DNA of 64,000 nucleotides, taken from positions 310,001 to 374,000 of the forward strand of contig NZ_JASXSZ010000001.1 of the NCBI RefSeq assembly GCF_030315975.1. Direction: 5' to 3'. A program made the position numbers and the translations under genes. The DNA comes from Microbacterium candidum. Lineage in GTDB: Bacteria > Actinomycetota > Actinomycetes > Actinomycetales > Microbacteriaceae. Within the stretch, counting starts at the first letter, position 1. Each line of letters opens with the position of its first letter. Below are positions 1 to 9,539 of the stretch, piece after piece. Under the pieces are notes generated by a model. The model was not told the DNA's origin. It saw only the letters and a list, made by a program, of their open reading frames with translations, and made no database searches.

Positions 1-1223
1 GTCTCCGCGAACGCGAGCAGCACGTCGACGCTCGCCTCCGCCATGAGCGACTCCCGGAGCGCGCCACGCACCGTCTCGCGATACTCCTCGACCCCGGGAG
101 CGACCGATTCTGGGAGGACATCCCCGCGATAAGCCGCGAGCGCGACGCGGTGCGCACCGCGGTCGAGGAGGGAGAGGACCTGCTCGGCATCCGTCTCCAT
201 CGGAACGTCGAGCCGGTACGGCTTGGATGCGGGCGCGAGCCCAGGACCGAGCCGCTCCAGCATCTTGCGCAGGCGCACCATCTCGGCACGGAGGGTGACC
301 GTCGCACCGGGGTCGCCGTAGACGAGCTCGGCCAGCCGCTCCGCGGAGACGCCCTGTCGATGGGTCGCGAGCATGAGGAGCAGCTCGGCGTGCCGGGTGG
401 TGACCTCCGCGACACGCTCGCCGTCCTCCGTGACCGCTTCGAGCAGCGCGCGACTGCGTCCGAGGACGGTGAGGGTCGCTCGCACCGACGTCGAGCCCTT
501 CGCCGCGCGGATCGGCGGCCGACTGCTCCTGGACTGGGCTTGCGCCCGCTCGCGCATGCGGGTCAGCAGCAGCTCGCCCTCGACAGCGCGGGCCGTGGCA
601 TCCACCAGCAGCTGCGCTTGAGGGGAGACCACCGGGTCTCCGCCCGTGACGTCGATCACACCGAGCACGCGCCGCGTCTCCGGGTCGTGCACGGGTGCGG
701 CGGTGCACGACCAGGGCTGGACCAGCCGGTTGAAGTGCTCCGCCCCGCGGATCTGCACCGATCGATCGAGGGCGAGGGCCGTGCCCGGCGCCGAGGTCCC
801 CACGGCATCCTCCGACCAGTCGGCTCCCGCCACGAACCCCATGTCGCCGGTGAGCGCACGGACGTGCGCGTCGCCCTCGACCCACAGGAGGCGCCCGGCC
901 GCGTCGCCGACGGCGATGAGCACCCCGGAGTCCGAGACGTCACCCGGCATCAGCAGGCCGCGGATCATGTCGATGACCCCCGCGAGCGGGTGCTCGCTGC
1001 GCAGACGCTCGAGCTGCTCCGCGTCGAGGGCGAGGGGAGGAAGTCCCTCGACGCCGACCAGGCTGTCCAACGACCGCCGCCAGCTGTCGCGGACGATCCC
1101 GCGCACGTCGGCGATCCGTGGATCCGCACTGTTGCCGCGCACGAACTCCTCATGGGCGCGCTCGATCAGCAGGCGCGAGGAGTCCGGAGAGCCCTCGCGG
1201 CGCGGCGACCACGGCGACGACAT
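1..1223 (-). CDS. GAF-domain transcriptional regulator (3' end beyond window)
   Basis: The reverse strand is open from an ATG at 1223 to the window edge, giving about 407 residues without a stop. Residues 80-200 look like a GAF sensor domain; the stretch DWSEDAVGTSAPGTAL (about 135-150), followed by QPWSCTAAPVHDP, is typical of AcoR-like regulators of alcohol and aldehyde metabolism. There is no AAA+ sigma-54 domain. Instead the C-terminal part (from about 225) resembles a winged-helix output region. A GA-rich ribosome site lies just upstream of the ATG. The gene is divergent from the alcohol dehydrogenase at 1347, which is its likely target. The family assignment is from motif memory and the effector is unknown. 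Confidence 0.8.
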   Translation of the reverse strand, partial: MSSPWSPRREGSPDSSRLLIERAHEEFVRGNSADPRIADVRGIVRDSWRRSLDSLVGVEGLPPLALDAEQLERLRSEHPLAGVIDMIRGLLMPGDVSDSGVLIAVGDAAGRLLWVEGDAHVRALTGDMGFVAGADWSEDAVGTSAPGTALALDRSVQIRGAEHFNRLVQPWSCTAAPVHDPETRRVLGVIDVTGGDPVVSPQAQLLVDATARAVEGELLLTRMRERAQAQSRSSRPPIRAAKGSTSVRATLTVLGRSRALLEAVTEDGERVAEVTTRHAELLLMLATHRQGVSAERLAELVYGDPGATVTLRAEMVRLRKMLERLGPGLAPASKPYRLDVPMETDAEQVLSLLDRGAHRVALAAYRGDVLPESVAPGVEEYRETVRGALRESLMAEASVDVLLAFAE

Positions 1224-1346
1224 GGCGCCCCCTTCTGCGGTGAAGGAGCGGGACGGGTTCACGCCAGTGTAGGCCGGGTGTTCATCGGATGCCCCTGTCG
1301 GTCTCGCGCGGGCGATGCAAGAGTGGCGATGAGGAGAGGAGTCGTC

Positions 1347-2381
1347 ATGAAGGCTGTGCAGTATCGCGAGGTGGGCAAGGGGCCCGAGATCGTGGAGATC
1401 GACGTTCCGGAGCCCGGTCCCGGCCAGATCCGCCTGAAGGTCACCGCTGCCGGGCTGTGCCACTCGGACTGGTTCGTCATGGATCTCCCCGAGGAGCAGT
1501 ACACCTACGGACTGCCGCTCACTCTCGGCCACGAGGGCGCCGGGATCGCCGACAAGCTCGGCGCAGGCGTCACGGGCATCACGGTGGGGGAGTCGTACGC
1601 GATCTACGGCCCGTGGGGATGCGGCGTGTGCCGCAACTGCGCCGAGGGCAAGGAGAACTACTGCACGCGCGCCGCCGAACTCGGCATCGCCCCACCCGGA
1701 CTCGGTGCGCCCGGAGCGATGGCCGAGTACGTCATCGTCGACGACGCCCGGCACCTCACGCCGCTCGGCGACCTCGACCCGGTCGAGACGGTGTCGCTGA
1801 CGGATGCCGGCCTCACCCCGTATCACGCGATCAAGGCCGCGCAGCACAAGCTCTTCCCGGGTGCGACCGCGCTCGTGCTGGGGGTCGGCGGGCTGGGACA
1901 CGTCGGCATCCAGATCATCCGCGCGATCAGTGAGGCCACGGTCATCGCGGTCGACGTCAGCGCAGAGAAGCTGTCGCTCGCGACGGAGGTGGGCGCGCAC
2001 CACACCGTCGTGTCGGGACCGGATGCGGCCGCCCGCATCCGCGAACTCACGGGGGGCGTCGGCGCGGATGCCGTCTTCGACTTCGTGGGGGTCCAGCCGA
2101 CGATCGACACGGCACGCGCCTCGGTCGCGGTCGACGGGTACATCCACATCGTCGGCATCGGCGGCGGTCTGCTGCCCACCGGCTTCTTCTCGACGCCGTT
2201 CGGTGCGGCTGTGCGGGCGCCGTACTGGGGGTCGCGCAGCGAGCTCATCGAGGTGCTCGACCTCGCGCGCACAGGCGCCGTTTCGGTGCACGTCGAGCGC
2301 TACGGGATCGAGGATGCCGTCGAGGCGTACACGAGGCTGCACCACGGGGCGGTCCGCGGGCGCGCGGTCGTCGTGCCCTGA
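1347..2381 (+). CDS. Zinc-dependent NAD(P)+ alcohol dehydrogenase
   Basis: A 344-residue medium-chain dehydrogenase/reductase that oxidises an alcohol to the aldehyde with NAD(P)+. The catalytic zinc ligands are visible as GLCHSDW (Cys about 37) and GHEGAG (His-Glu about 61-62). The structural zinc loop CGVCRNCAEGKENYC has all four cysteines. The nucleotide fold carries VLGVGGLGHVG. The ATG at 1347 follows GAGGAGAGG, a good ribosome site; the open frame runs much further upstream but that part is antisense to the regulator. It is divergent from the GAF regulator, as in many alcohol/aldehyde oxidation loci. Substrate preference cannot be read from the sequence. Confidence 0.93.
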   Translation: MKAVQYREVGKGPEIVEIDVPEPGPGQIRLKVTAAGLCHSDWFVMDLPEEQYTYGLPLTLGHEGAGIADKLGAGVTGITVGESYAIYGPWGCGVCRNCAEGKENYCTRAAELGIAPPGLGAPGAMAEYVIVDDARHLTPLGDLDPVETVSLTDAGLTPYHAIKAAQHKLFPGATALVLGVGGLGHVGIQIIRAISEATVIAVDVSAEKLSLATEVGAHHTVVSGPDAAARIRELTGGVGADAVFDFVGVQPTIDTARASVAVDGYIHIVGIGGGLLPTGFFSTPFGAAVRAPYWGSRSELIEVLDLARTGAVSVHVERYGIEDAVEAYTRLHHGAVRGRAVVVP

Positions 2382-2430
2382 ATCGGGCGGCCTCGCACGC
2401 GTCGCGCCGTCACCGCTCGCACCGTGAACG

Positions 2431-3858
2431 TCAGTTGCGGGAGGCCCACCACTCGCGCAGGCGCTGCTCCGCGGCATCCTCGCCGATCACGCCTTCATCG
2501 AGCCGCACGTCGAGGAGGAAGCGGTACGCCTCGCCGACCTCGCGGCCGGGCTTGATGCCCAGGATCTCCTGGATGCGGTTGCCGTCGAGCTCGGGCCGGA
2601 TGGCGTCGAGCTCCTCCTGGGCGGCGAGCTCCGCGATGCGGCGCTCGATGTCGTCGTAGGCGCCCGCGAGCTTCGCGGCCTTGCGCTTGTTGCGCGTGGT
2701 CACATCGGCACGCGTGAGGATGTGGAGGCGCTCGAGCTCGGGCCCCGCATCCCGCACGTACCGCCGGACCGCGGAGTCGGTCCATGCGCCCTCCGCGTAT
2801 CCGAAGAAGCGCAGGTGCTGGTCGATGAGCTGCGAGACCGAGTCGATCGTCGCGGAGTCGAAACGGAGCTCTTTCAGGCGCTTGCGCGCGAGGCGGGCGC
2901 CCTTCGCGTCGTGATGGTGGAACGAGACCCCGCCGCCGGCCTCGAGCTTGCGCGTCGAGGGCTTGCCGATGTCGTGGAGCAGGGCGGCGAGGCGGAGGGC
3001 GACGTCGGGCTCGGCACCCGGATGCCGCTGCGCTTCGAGCTCGATCGCCTGCCGCAGCACGGTCAGCGAGTGCTCGTAGACGTCCTTGTGGTGGTGGTGC
3101 TCATCGATCTCGAGCCGCAGCGCCGGAACCTCGGGGAGGAACTCCGCCATGAGCCCCGTGTCGACGAGGAGGCGGATGCCACGGCCCGGGTCGTTGGTCT
3201 GCAGCAGGCGCACGAGCTCGCCCTGGATGCGTTCGGGGCTCACGATCTCGATCGTGCTGCGCAGGTCGACGATCGCGGCGAGCGTGTCGGGGTCGACCTC
3301 GAACTCGAGCTGGGACGAGAAGCGCGCCGCGCGCAGCATCCGGAGCGGGTCGTCGCCGAAGCTGACCCGCGGATCCGTCGGCGTCCGCAGCACCCCGCGC
3401 ACGAGGTCTTCGACGCCGCCCGTCGGGTCGACGAGAGTGCGTCCGGGCACCCGCAGCGCCATGGAGTTCACGGTGAAGTCGCGACGCACGAGGTCGCCCT
3501 CGATCGTGTCGCCGAACTCGACGGTGGGTTTGCGCGTCGCGCCGTCGTAGCTGTCGGCGCGGTACGTCGTGATCTCGACCTGCTCGCGCTGCACGCGGGC
3601 GCCGATGGTGCCGAAGGCACGGCCGATGTCCCACTGGGCGGTCGAGATCGGCGTGACGATCCGCAGGATGTCATCGGGTCGCGCATCCGTCGTGAAGTCG
3701 AGGTCGTGCACGTCCCGGCCGAGGAGCGCATCGCGCACCGGCCCGCCGACGATCGACAGCTCGAAACCGGCCTTCTCGAACGCGGCGGCGAGCGCGGCGA
3801 CGACGGGCGACTCCGCGAGAGCGCCCAGGCGTGCGACACCCTCGGCCATGTTCAGCAT
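2431..3858 (-). CDS. cca: CCA tRNA nucleotidyltransferase
   Basis: A 475-residue enzyme that adds or repairs the 3' CCA end of tRNAs using CTP and ATP. The nucleotidyltransferase signature GGPVRDALLG is at about residues 38-47, with metal-binding aspartates in HDLDF (51-55). RRDFTVNSMA (125-134) is the conserved flexible-loop motif of class II enzymes. A C-terminal HD domain follows (LLHDIGKPSTR near 293), with a HHHH run at 254-257. The start is placed at the ATG at 3858 (MLNMAEG); a second in-frame ATG at 3849 is possible. The gene lies 46 bp downstream of the methyltransferase gene on the same strand. Confidence 0.95.
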   Translation of the reverse strand: MLNMAEGVARLGALAESPVVAALAAAFEKAGFELSIVGGPVRDALLGRDVHDLDFTTDARPDDILRIVTPISTAQWDIGRAFGTIGARVQREQVEITTYRADSYDGATRKPTVEFGDTIEGDLVRRDFTVNSMALRVPGRTLVDPTGGVEDLVRGVLRTPTDPRVSFGDDPLRMLRAARFSSQLEFEVDPDTLAAIVDLRSTIEIVSPERIQGELVRLLQTNDPGRGIRLLVDTGLMAEFLPEVPALRLEIDEHHHHKDVYEHSLTVLRQAIELEAQRHPGAEPDVALRLAALLHDIGKPSTRKLEAGGGVSFHHHDAKGARLARKRLKELRFDSATIDSVSQLIDQHLRFFGYAEGAWTDSAVRRYVRDAGPELERLHILTRADVTTRNKRKAAKLAGAYDDIERRIAELAAQEELDAIRPELDGNRIQEILGIKPGREVGEAYRFLLDVRLDEGVIGEDAAEQRLREWWASRN

Positions 3859-3904
3859 GCCCTCGAGCCTATCCGGGGCGCCCGACGCCGACTGGCCCGC
3901 AGGC

Positions 3905-5437
3905 TCAATCGGCGAACGCGAGGAACCCTGTGAACAGCAGCTCGCGCACGCGGGGGAGGAGGTCTGCGCGGAGGGCTGCCGCATCCGTCTCCAGCAGCTC
4001 GGCGATCGCGTCGAGGAGCGGCCCGACGGCGAGGTCGCCGTCGCACGCGCCGACGAGTGCCGCGAGCGCGGGGTCGACGTCGAGGACGCGCGCGAATCCC
4101 CCGCCCTGGCGCAGCTCGATGACGCTCGGATCCTCGGCCCCCGGCAGATGGTGGCGGGCCTCGGTGACGTCGGGCGCGACGACGAGGATGGATGCGGCGA
4201 GCCCCTCGTCGTCGAGCAGCTCCGCCCGGTCGTGCGCGGCGAGCGCCGCGGAGACGTGAGCCCCGAGACCGCCCTCGGCGACGGGCTGCATGACGCGCTC
4301 GTACCGCGCGAGCGTCGGGGAGCCTGCGAGCGGGCGACGCACCAGGATGTAGCCGAACCCGATCGACGACACGCCCCGCGACGCGAAGTCGTCGAGCCAG
4401 GCGCCGAGGAGCTCATCGAACCGGGCCATGCCGGGCACGGTGCCGCCGTCGCGGATCCACAGCTCGGCGTAGGCGATGGGATCGAGATCCTCGCGTTCTA
4501 CGACCCAGGCGTCGAGCGGAACGGGGGATGCCTCGACCCATGCGCGCACCCTATCCAGCCCTGCGACGCCCTCGCGCGTCTCCCAATTGCCGAGGAGCTG
4601 TGCGGTGCCGCCGGGCTCGAGGTGGACGCCCACGGTGCCGACGAACTCCGCCACGATCCCGTCGGCGATGCGACCGGCATCCCGGTATTCGTACTCGGGG
4701 ACGCCGGCGGCGCGCGGCGTGATGACGAACGGCGGGTTCGAGACAATGCGGTCGAAGAGCTCTCCGCGCACCGGTTCGAACATGTCGCCTCGGCGCGTCT
4801 CGATCCCGTCGACTCCGTTCAACAGCGCGTTGAACCGGGTGTACGCCAGCGCGCGTTCGGACACGTCCGTCGCGACCATCTCCGAGGCCTGGCGCCGCGC
4901 GCGGAGGGCCTGGATGCCGCATCCCGAACCGAGATCCAGGGCTCGGCGTGCGGGCATCGTCAGCTGGAGCCCGGCGAGGGTGAGCGACGCACCGCCCACC
5001 CCGAGCACGTGATCTTCGGGGAGCGGGCCGCCGAGTGCGGCCTCGTCGAGATCGCTCGCGATCCACCATTCACCGGCGCCGTCGTCGTCGACGAAGGCCT
5101 GCGGGCGCACGAGCGCGAGCGGCTGCACCGAGTCGCCGTCCCGTTGCACGAGTCTGAGGGCGACGAGGCCGTCGACGCCGATGCTCGGGAAGGCCGCATC
5201 CGCGCCCTCCACGACGTCGCCGAGCCCGAACAGTCGCGCGATCACGGCGGCGGGGGAGTCGTCACCCGCGAGCAGACGGCGTGCGGGCAGGGCGTGGCCA
5301 CGGCCGATCGCACCATCCGCGGCCGCTCCCCACAAGCGCCGGAGGCCCTCCGTCGTGTACCCGCCGGCTGCGAGATCGGCGGCCAGCCCGCTGCAGAGCA
5401 AGGCGTCCGGAACGGGGGTGGGGTGGGGTGTCGGCAT
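3905..5437 (-). CDS. Class I SAM-dependent methyltransferase, NPPF type
   Basis: A 510-residue protein with a C-terminal-side Rossmann methyltransferase domain. Motif I ALDLGSGCGIQAL is at about 167-179, the acidic loop VATDVSERAL near 188-197, and the catalytic motif NPPF at about 234-237. The NPPF motif is characteristic of enzymes that methylate an exocyclic amine or glutamine amide, such as rRNA adenine/guanine N-methylases and PrmC/HemK. The N-terminal 150 residues are a separate module found in actinobacterial homologues, and the C-terminal 200 residues are also extra. The substrate is unknown; an rRNA or translation-factor target is a guess. Confidence 0.85.
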   Translation of the reverse strand: MPTPHPTPVPDALLCSGLAADLAAGGYTTEGLRRLWGAAADGAIGRGHALPARRLLAGDDSPAAVIARLFGLGDVVEGADAAFPSIGVDGLVALRLVQRDGDSVQPLALVRPQAFVDDDGAGEWWIASDLDEAALGGPLPEDHVLGVGGASLTLAGLQLTMPARRALDLGSGCGIQALRARRQASEMVATDVSERALAYTRFNALLNGVDGIETRRGDMFEPVRGELFDRIVSNPPFVITPRAAGVPEYEYRDAGRIADGIVAEFVGTVGVHLEPGGTAQLLGNWETREGVAGLDRVRAWVEASPVPLDAWVVEREDLDPIAYAELWIRDGGTVPGMARFDELLGAWLDDFASRGVSSIGFGYILVRRPLAGSPTLARYERVMQPVAEGGLGAHVSAALAAHDRAELLDDEGLAASILVVAPDVTEARHHLPGAEDPSVIELRQGGGFARVLDVDPALAALVGACDGDLAVGPLLDAIAELLETDAAALRADLLPRVRELLFTGFLAFAD

Positions 5438-5570
5438 CGCTCCATTCTCCCCGTGCCCATTCGCTCGCGTGCCCGCGGTGGGAGCGTCTCACGGTGTCCG
5501 CCGAAGCGCGCCCCGTAGAATCGCCGGAGCACGAGCATGTGCGTGGACCGCACGCGAGCAGAAGCCGAGC

Positions 5571-7847
5571 ATGACCGCCACCTCCCCCACCTCTTTGCGC
5601 CCACGCGCACGCCGCCTCGCGCGCGCGTTCGCCGCGGGTCTCGTGGCGGCGGTGGCGGCCGCATCCCTCGTCGTCGCGAGCCCCGCGTTCGCCGCCGATC
5701 CGACTCCCAGTCCCTCCCCGACGCACCTCTCCGGGAAGGCGACGCTCACGCTCTCGCCGGTGGGCGGCGGGGTCGTGCAGCAGGATGCGGGCCTGCCGGT
5801 CTATGTGACGCTCGACAACGGCACCGCGACCGCGAACGACGGCGGGGCGATCACGCTCGCCGCCGGATCCCAGCCCCTCGCGAACCGCGCCGCGCTGGCC
5901 GCCTGGATGTCGGGCTCCCGCGACGGCGTACAGCTCGAAGACATGACGACGAGTTCCATGCCCCCGGTGGCCTCCGGCGGATCCAACCCGGTGCTCCTCG
6001 AAGTCCCGCAGGCGCAGACGCAGCGCGCGCCCGGCGTATACCCCCTGCTGGCGACCGTCGCGGCGCCGGGCGGACCCTTGTCGTCCCCGAGCGTCATGAT
6101 CGTGCCGGATCCGGCGCAGCCGCAGGCGACGGTCGCCGTGGTGGTGCCGGTCACGGCGGGGCCGCTGTCCGCGGGCATGCTCACCTCCGACCAGCTCGCC
6201 ACGATGACGGCAGCGGACGGCGAGCTGTCCACGGAGCTCGATGCCGTCGCCGGCACCGGCGCGATCCTCGCCGTCGACCCGGCCATCCCCGCGGCCATCC
6301 GCGCCCTCGGGTCGGCGGCGCCGCCCGAGGCCACTGCGTGGCTCGAGCGACTCATGACGCTGTCGAACCAGCGGTTCGCCCTGCAGTTCGGCGACGCCGA
6401 CATCGCCGCTCAGGTCAATGCCGGCCACGCCTCCCTCGTCACGCCGCTCGAGCTCACCTCGTTCCTCGATCCGGTCAATTTCACCGCAGACGCCGGCGCA
6501 GCCACCCCCACCCCCACGCCGAGCGCATCGGGTCTGCCCGACATGCACACGCTCACCGACATCGGCACGGCGGTGCCGAACGTCTATTGGCCCTTCTCAG
6601 GCACGGCGAACAGCAAGGTCCTGACGACCCTCAACAACGCCGACCGATCCGCGATCACCCTCGTGGGCTCCTCGTCGACGACGCAGGGGGCGGACAACGC
6701 CACCGAGGCCGCGCACGCCACGATCGACGACGCCCACGCGCTCGTCTACGACAGCACCATCTCCACGGCGCTCGGCCAGGCCTCCGTCACGCCGGATCAG
6801 CAGCACCGCGGCAACGCGCTCGCCGACGCCACCGCGAACCTGGTGTTCGCGGGGAAGGATGCCGCGGGCGCCCCGCTGCTCGTCACGGTCGACCGTTCGG
6901 GCCTGCCGAACGGCGAGGGACTGCGCGCGGCGATCGAGACGGCACTGAACGGCGCACTCAACGCGAACTTCGCGACGCTCGCGTCGGCGACCGTGCACAC
7001 GGCGACGTTCGGCACGACGGAGCCCGACTCGGCGCGCACTGCGGCGCTCGTGTCGCTGCAGACGGACGAGGATGCGCTCCACAACTTCGCCTCGATCCTC
7101 GACGTCCCGGCCGTGCTCGCCGGACCCGAGCGTGCGCAGATCCTGCAGCTCATCGGCGGCGGCTGGCTTCCGGACACGGCCGGCTGGACGGCAGCGCTCG
7201 CCGCGCACCGCGTGCAGACCGCGAAGACGCTGGATTCCGTTCGCATCCTCGCCCCGAGCGAGCTCCTCATCGTCAGCTCGGGCGCGGATCTCCGCTTCTG
7301 GGTGCGCAACGACCTCCCCTGGCCGGTCAACGTCACGCTCTACGCGTCACCGGATTCGCCGAAGCTCGTCGTGCAGCCGACGACCGATGTGCGGGGGAGC
7401 GCGGCGAGCAACACGCGGGTCGTCGTCCCCGTTCGCGCGCGGGTCGGCAACGGCGAGGTCAGCATCTCGCTGTCTCTGCGCAGCCCGACGGGCGTCGCGA
7501 TCGGCACTCCCCAGACGGCGAACGTCAACGTGCGCGCGGACTGGGAGGGCTTCGGCATCGCCGGACTCGCCGTCCTCGTGATCGCCTTCTTCGGCATCGG
7601 CGTCTTCCGCATGCTCCGCAGGCGTCGTCGCACGCAGCGCGCGGGCGACGAGACGGCGGATGCGGCTGGAGAGCAGATGGATGCGGGTGACCCGGCGGAT
7701 GCGGGCGACCCGGCGGATGCGGGCGAGCCGGTGGATGCGGGCGAGCCTGCGACCCCCGAACCGAGCGCCGTCGAATCGGTGGATGACGTACCCGCGAGCA
7801 CCGACCAGGTTCACCCGGCGCCCGTACCCGAGGAGAACGAGACGTGA
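5571..7847 (+). CDS. DUF6049-type secreted, membrane-anchored protein
   Basis: A 758-residue envelope protein found next to murJ in Actinobacteria; molecular role unknown. It has an N-terminal signal peptide (Arg-rich start, hydrophobic stretch to about residue 40 ending SPAFA), a large exported domain, and one C-terminal membrane helix (about 660-685) followed by an RRRRR stop-transfer patch. The cytoplasmic tail is an acidic repeat of DAGDPA/DAGEP units encoded by near-identical 18-bp DNA repeats. The ATG at 5571 is chosen because the signal peptide begins there, although the frame is open further upstream. A TAGAAT -10-like hexamer lies at 5516-5521. The stop codon overlaps the murJ GTG start, so the two are co-translated and probably act together in cell-wall assembly. 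Confidence 0.82.
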   Translation: MTATSPTSLRPRARRLARAFAAGLVAAVAAASLVVASPAFAADPTPSPSPTHLSGKATLTLSPVGGGVVQQDAGLPVYVTLDNGTATANDGGAITLAAGSQPLANRAALAAWMSGSRDGVQLEDMTTSSMPPVASGGSNPVLLEVPQAQTQRAPGVYPLLATVAAPGGPLSSPSVMIVPDPAQPQATVAVVVPVTAGPLSAGMLTSDQLATMTAADGELSTELDAVAGTGAILAVDPAIPAAIRALGSAAPPEATAWLERLMTLSNQRFALQFGDADIAAQVNAGHASLVTPLELTSFLDPVNFTADAGAATPTPTPSASGLPDMHTLTDIGTAVPNVYWPFSGTANSKVLTTLNNADRSAITLVGSSSTTQGADNATEAAHATIDDAHALVYDSTISTALGQASVTPDQQHRGNALADATANLVFAGKDAAGAPLLVTVDRSGLPNGEGLRAAIETALNGALNANFATLASATVHTATFGTTEPDSARTAALVSLQTDEDALHNFASILDVPAVLAGPERAQILQLIGGGWLPDTAGWTAALAAHRVQTAKTLDSVRILAPSELLIVSSGADLRFWVRNDLPWPVNVTLYASPDSPKLVVQPTTDVRGSAASNTRVVVPVRARVGNGEVSISLSLRSPTGVAIGTPQTANVNVRADWEGFGIAGLAVLVIAFFGIGVFRMLRRRRRTQRAGDETADAAGEQMDAGDPADAGDPADAGEPVDAGEPATPEPSAVESVDDVPASTDQVHPAPVPEENET
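7674..7749 (+). repeat. 18-bp tandem coding repeats in the DUF6049 tail
   Basis: About four to five copies of a unit close to GGATGCGGGCGACCCGGC encode the DAGDPA/DAGEPV tail. The high identity at DNA level suggests recent slippage. Length may vary between strains. Confidence 0.75.
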
Positions 7848-9436
7848 GCAGCATCGGACGGGCGAGCGCCCTGATCGGCGCGGGCACGCTCGCCTCGCGC
7901 GCAACGGGCCTCCTGCGGTCCGTCGTCCTGGTGACGGCGCTCGGCGCGGCGGCATCCGCCGACTCGTTCAACGTCGCCAACTCACTGCCCAACGCCATCT
8001 ACATGATCGTCTCGACGGGAATCCTGACGGCGGTCATCGTCCCCCAGATCGTGAAGGCTAGCCGTGCCGAGGACGGCGGGCGCGCGTTCATCTCCAAGCT
8101 CTTCACGCTCGGAACCGTCATCCTGCTCGTCGTCGCGGTGGTCGCGACCGCGTTCGCACCGCTGCTCGTCCGCCTGTATGCCGCCAAGTTCACCCCGGCG
8201 CAGATCGACCTGTCGACCGCGTTCGCGTACTGGTGCCTCCCGCAGATCTTCTTCTACGGCATGTACGCGATGGTCGGGGAGACGCTCAACGCGCGCCGCA
8301 TCTTCGGGCCGTACACGTGGGCGCCGATCGTCAACAACATCGTCTCGATCGCCGGGTTCGGTCTGTTCATCGTGCTGTTCGGCTCGGGGCAGAAGGCTCC
8401 GACCGCCTGGACGCCGGAGATGATCGCCCTGATCGGCGGAAGCGCCACCCTCGGCATCATCCTGCAGACCGTGGTCCTCTTCCTGTTCTGGAAGCGCACC
8501 GGCATCCGCATCGGTCCCGACTTCCGCTGGCGCGGCATGGGGCTCGGCCACATCGGCCGACTCGCCGGCTGGACGTTCCTCATGGTGCTCGTGACGCAGC
8601 TCGCCGCCATCGTGCAGTCGCAGGTCCAATCGACCGCTTCGGCCGATGATCAAGCGGGGCAGACAATCGCACTGAACGCGGGACTGATCTTCATCCTCCC
8701 GTACTCGATCATCGCGCTGTCCATCGGGACGCCCTACTTCACGCGGCTGTCCGAGCACGTCGCCCAGGATCGCTTCGACGACGTCCCCAAAGACGTGTCG
8801 TCCAGCGTGCGCTCCATCTCGCTGCTGATCGTCCTGTCGACGGCGGCCCTCGTGGCATCCGCCGTCCCCGTCTCGCGCCTCTTCACGACCTCCCAGTCGC
8901 AGGCGGTGGATGCGGCGATCGTGCTGCTCGCCTATCTCGTCGGCCTCATCCCCATCGGCATCCTGTTCACGGTGCAGCGGACGTTCTACGCATACAACGA
9001 CACCCGCACCCCTTTCTGGTTCACCGCCGTGCAGGCTGCCGTCGCCGCCGCGCTGGCCGCGGCATCCCTCCAGCTCGCACCCGAGTTCCGCACCGCCGGC
9101 GTCGCGCTCGGCCAGTCGATCTCGATCCTCGTGCAGGTGGTGATCGCTACGATCCTGCTCCGCCGCACCGTGGGGAACCTGCGCGTGCGGGTGTGGATGC
9201 TGTCCCTCGGCCGCTACCTCGTCGCGGCGATCCCCGCGGGCGCGCTCGGTTGGCTCACGTTCCTGCTCCTCGGCGGGGTCGACGGCTGGACCACTTCGTC
9301 GCAGCTCCTCGGCGCCGTCGGCACCGTCATCATCGGCGCGGTCGTCGCAGTCGTGTACATCGCGATCCTCGCCGCGCTGCGAGCGCCTGAGCTCGCACCC
9401 GTCATGAGCCTCGTCCGCCGGCGCATCCGCCGGTGA
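7844..9436 (+). CDS. murJ: Lipid II flippase MurJ (MVF family)
   Basis: A 530-residue polytopic membrane protein with about 14 hydrophobic segments. It moves lipid-linked peptidoglycan precursor across the cytoplasmic membrane. The N-terminal ASRATGLLR and DSFNVANSLPN stretches match the MurJ family, where the conserved Arg residues line the cavity. The GTG start at 7844 overlaps the preceding stop codon. It lacks the long C-terminal pseudokinase extension of mycobacterial MviN. It is followed by a strong hairpin at 9438-9470, so the DUF6049-murJ pair appears to be a unit ending here. Confidence 0.94.
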   Translation: MSSIGRASALIGAGTLASRATGLLRSVVLVTALGAAASADSFNVANSLPNAIYMIVSTGILTAVIVPQIVKASRAEDGGRAFISKLFTLGTVILLVVAVVATAFAPLLVRLYAAKFTPAQIDLSTAFAYWCLPQIFFYGMYAMVGETLNARRIFGPYTWAPIVNNIVSIAGFGLFIVLFGSGQKAPTAWTPEMIALIGGSATLGIILQTVVLFLFWKRTGIRIGPDFRWRGMGLGHIGRLAGWTFLMVLVTQLAAIVQSQVQSTASADDQAGQTIALNAGLIFILPYSIIALSIGTPYFTRLSEHVAQDRFDDVPKDVSSSVRSISLLIVLSTAALVASAVPVSRLFTTSQSQAVDAAIVLLAYLVGLIPIGILFTVQRTFYAYNDTRTPFWFTAVQAAVAAALAAASLQLAPEFRTAGVALGQSISILVQVVIATILLRRTVGNLRVRVWMLSLGRYLVAAIPAGALGWLTFLLLGGVDGWTTSSQLLGAVGTVIIGAVVAVVYIAILAALRAPELAPVMSLVRRRIRR

Positions 9437-9437
9437 T

Positions 9438-9470
9438 TGCGTGACGGCGCGCTTCACGCGCCGTCACGCA
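9438..9470. terminator. Hairpin after murJ
   Basis: The arms TGCGTGACGGCGCG and CGCGCCGTCACGCA form a perfect 14-bp stem with a 5-nt loop immediately after the murJ stop. No long U tract follows, as is common for actinobacterial terminators. Confidence 0.8.
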
Positions 9471-9539
9471 CAGAAGTCCCGGAATGTCGCGCGGTTACGA
9501 TGTGTTGAGCATCCTTGGACGTCTTGAAGGAGATCGCAC

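Noticed and set aside
150..1346. Long in-frame extension upstream of the alcohol dehydrogenase
   Set aside because: It is antisense to the GAF regulator and reads as Arg/Gly-rich noise; the dehydrogenase fold starts at 1347.
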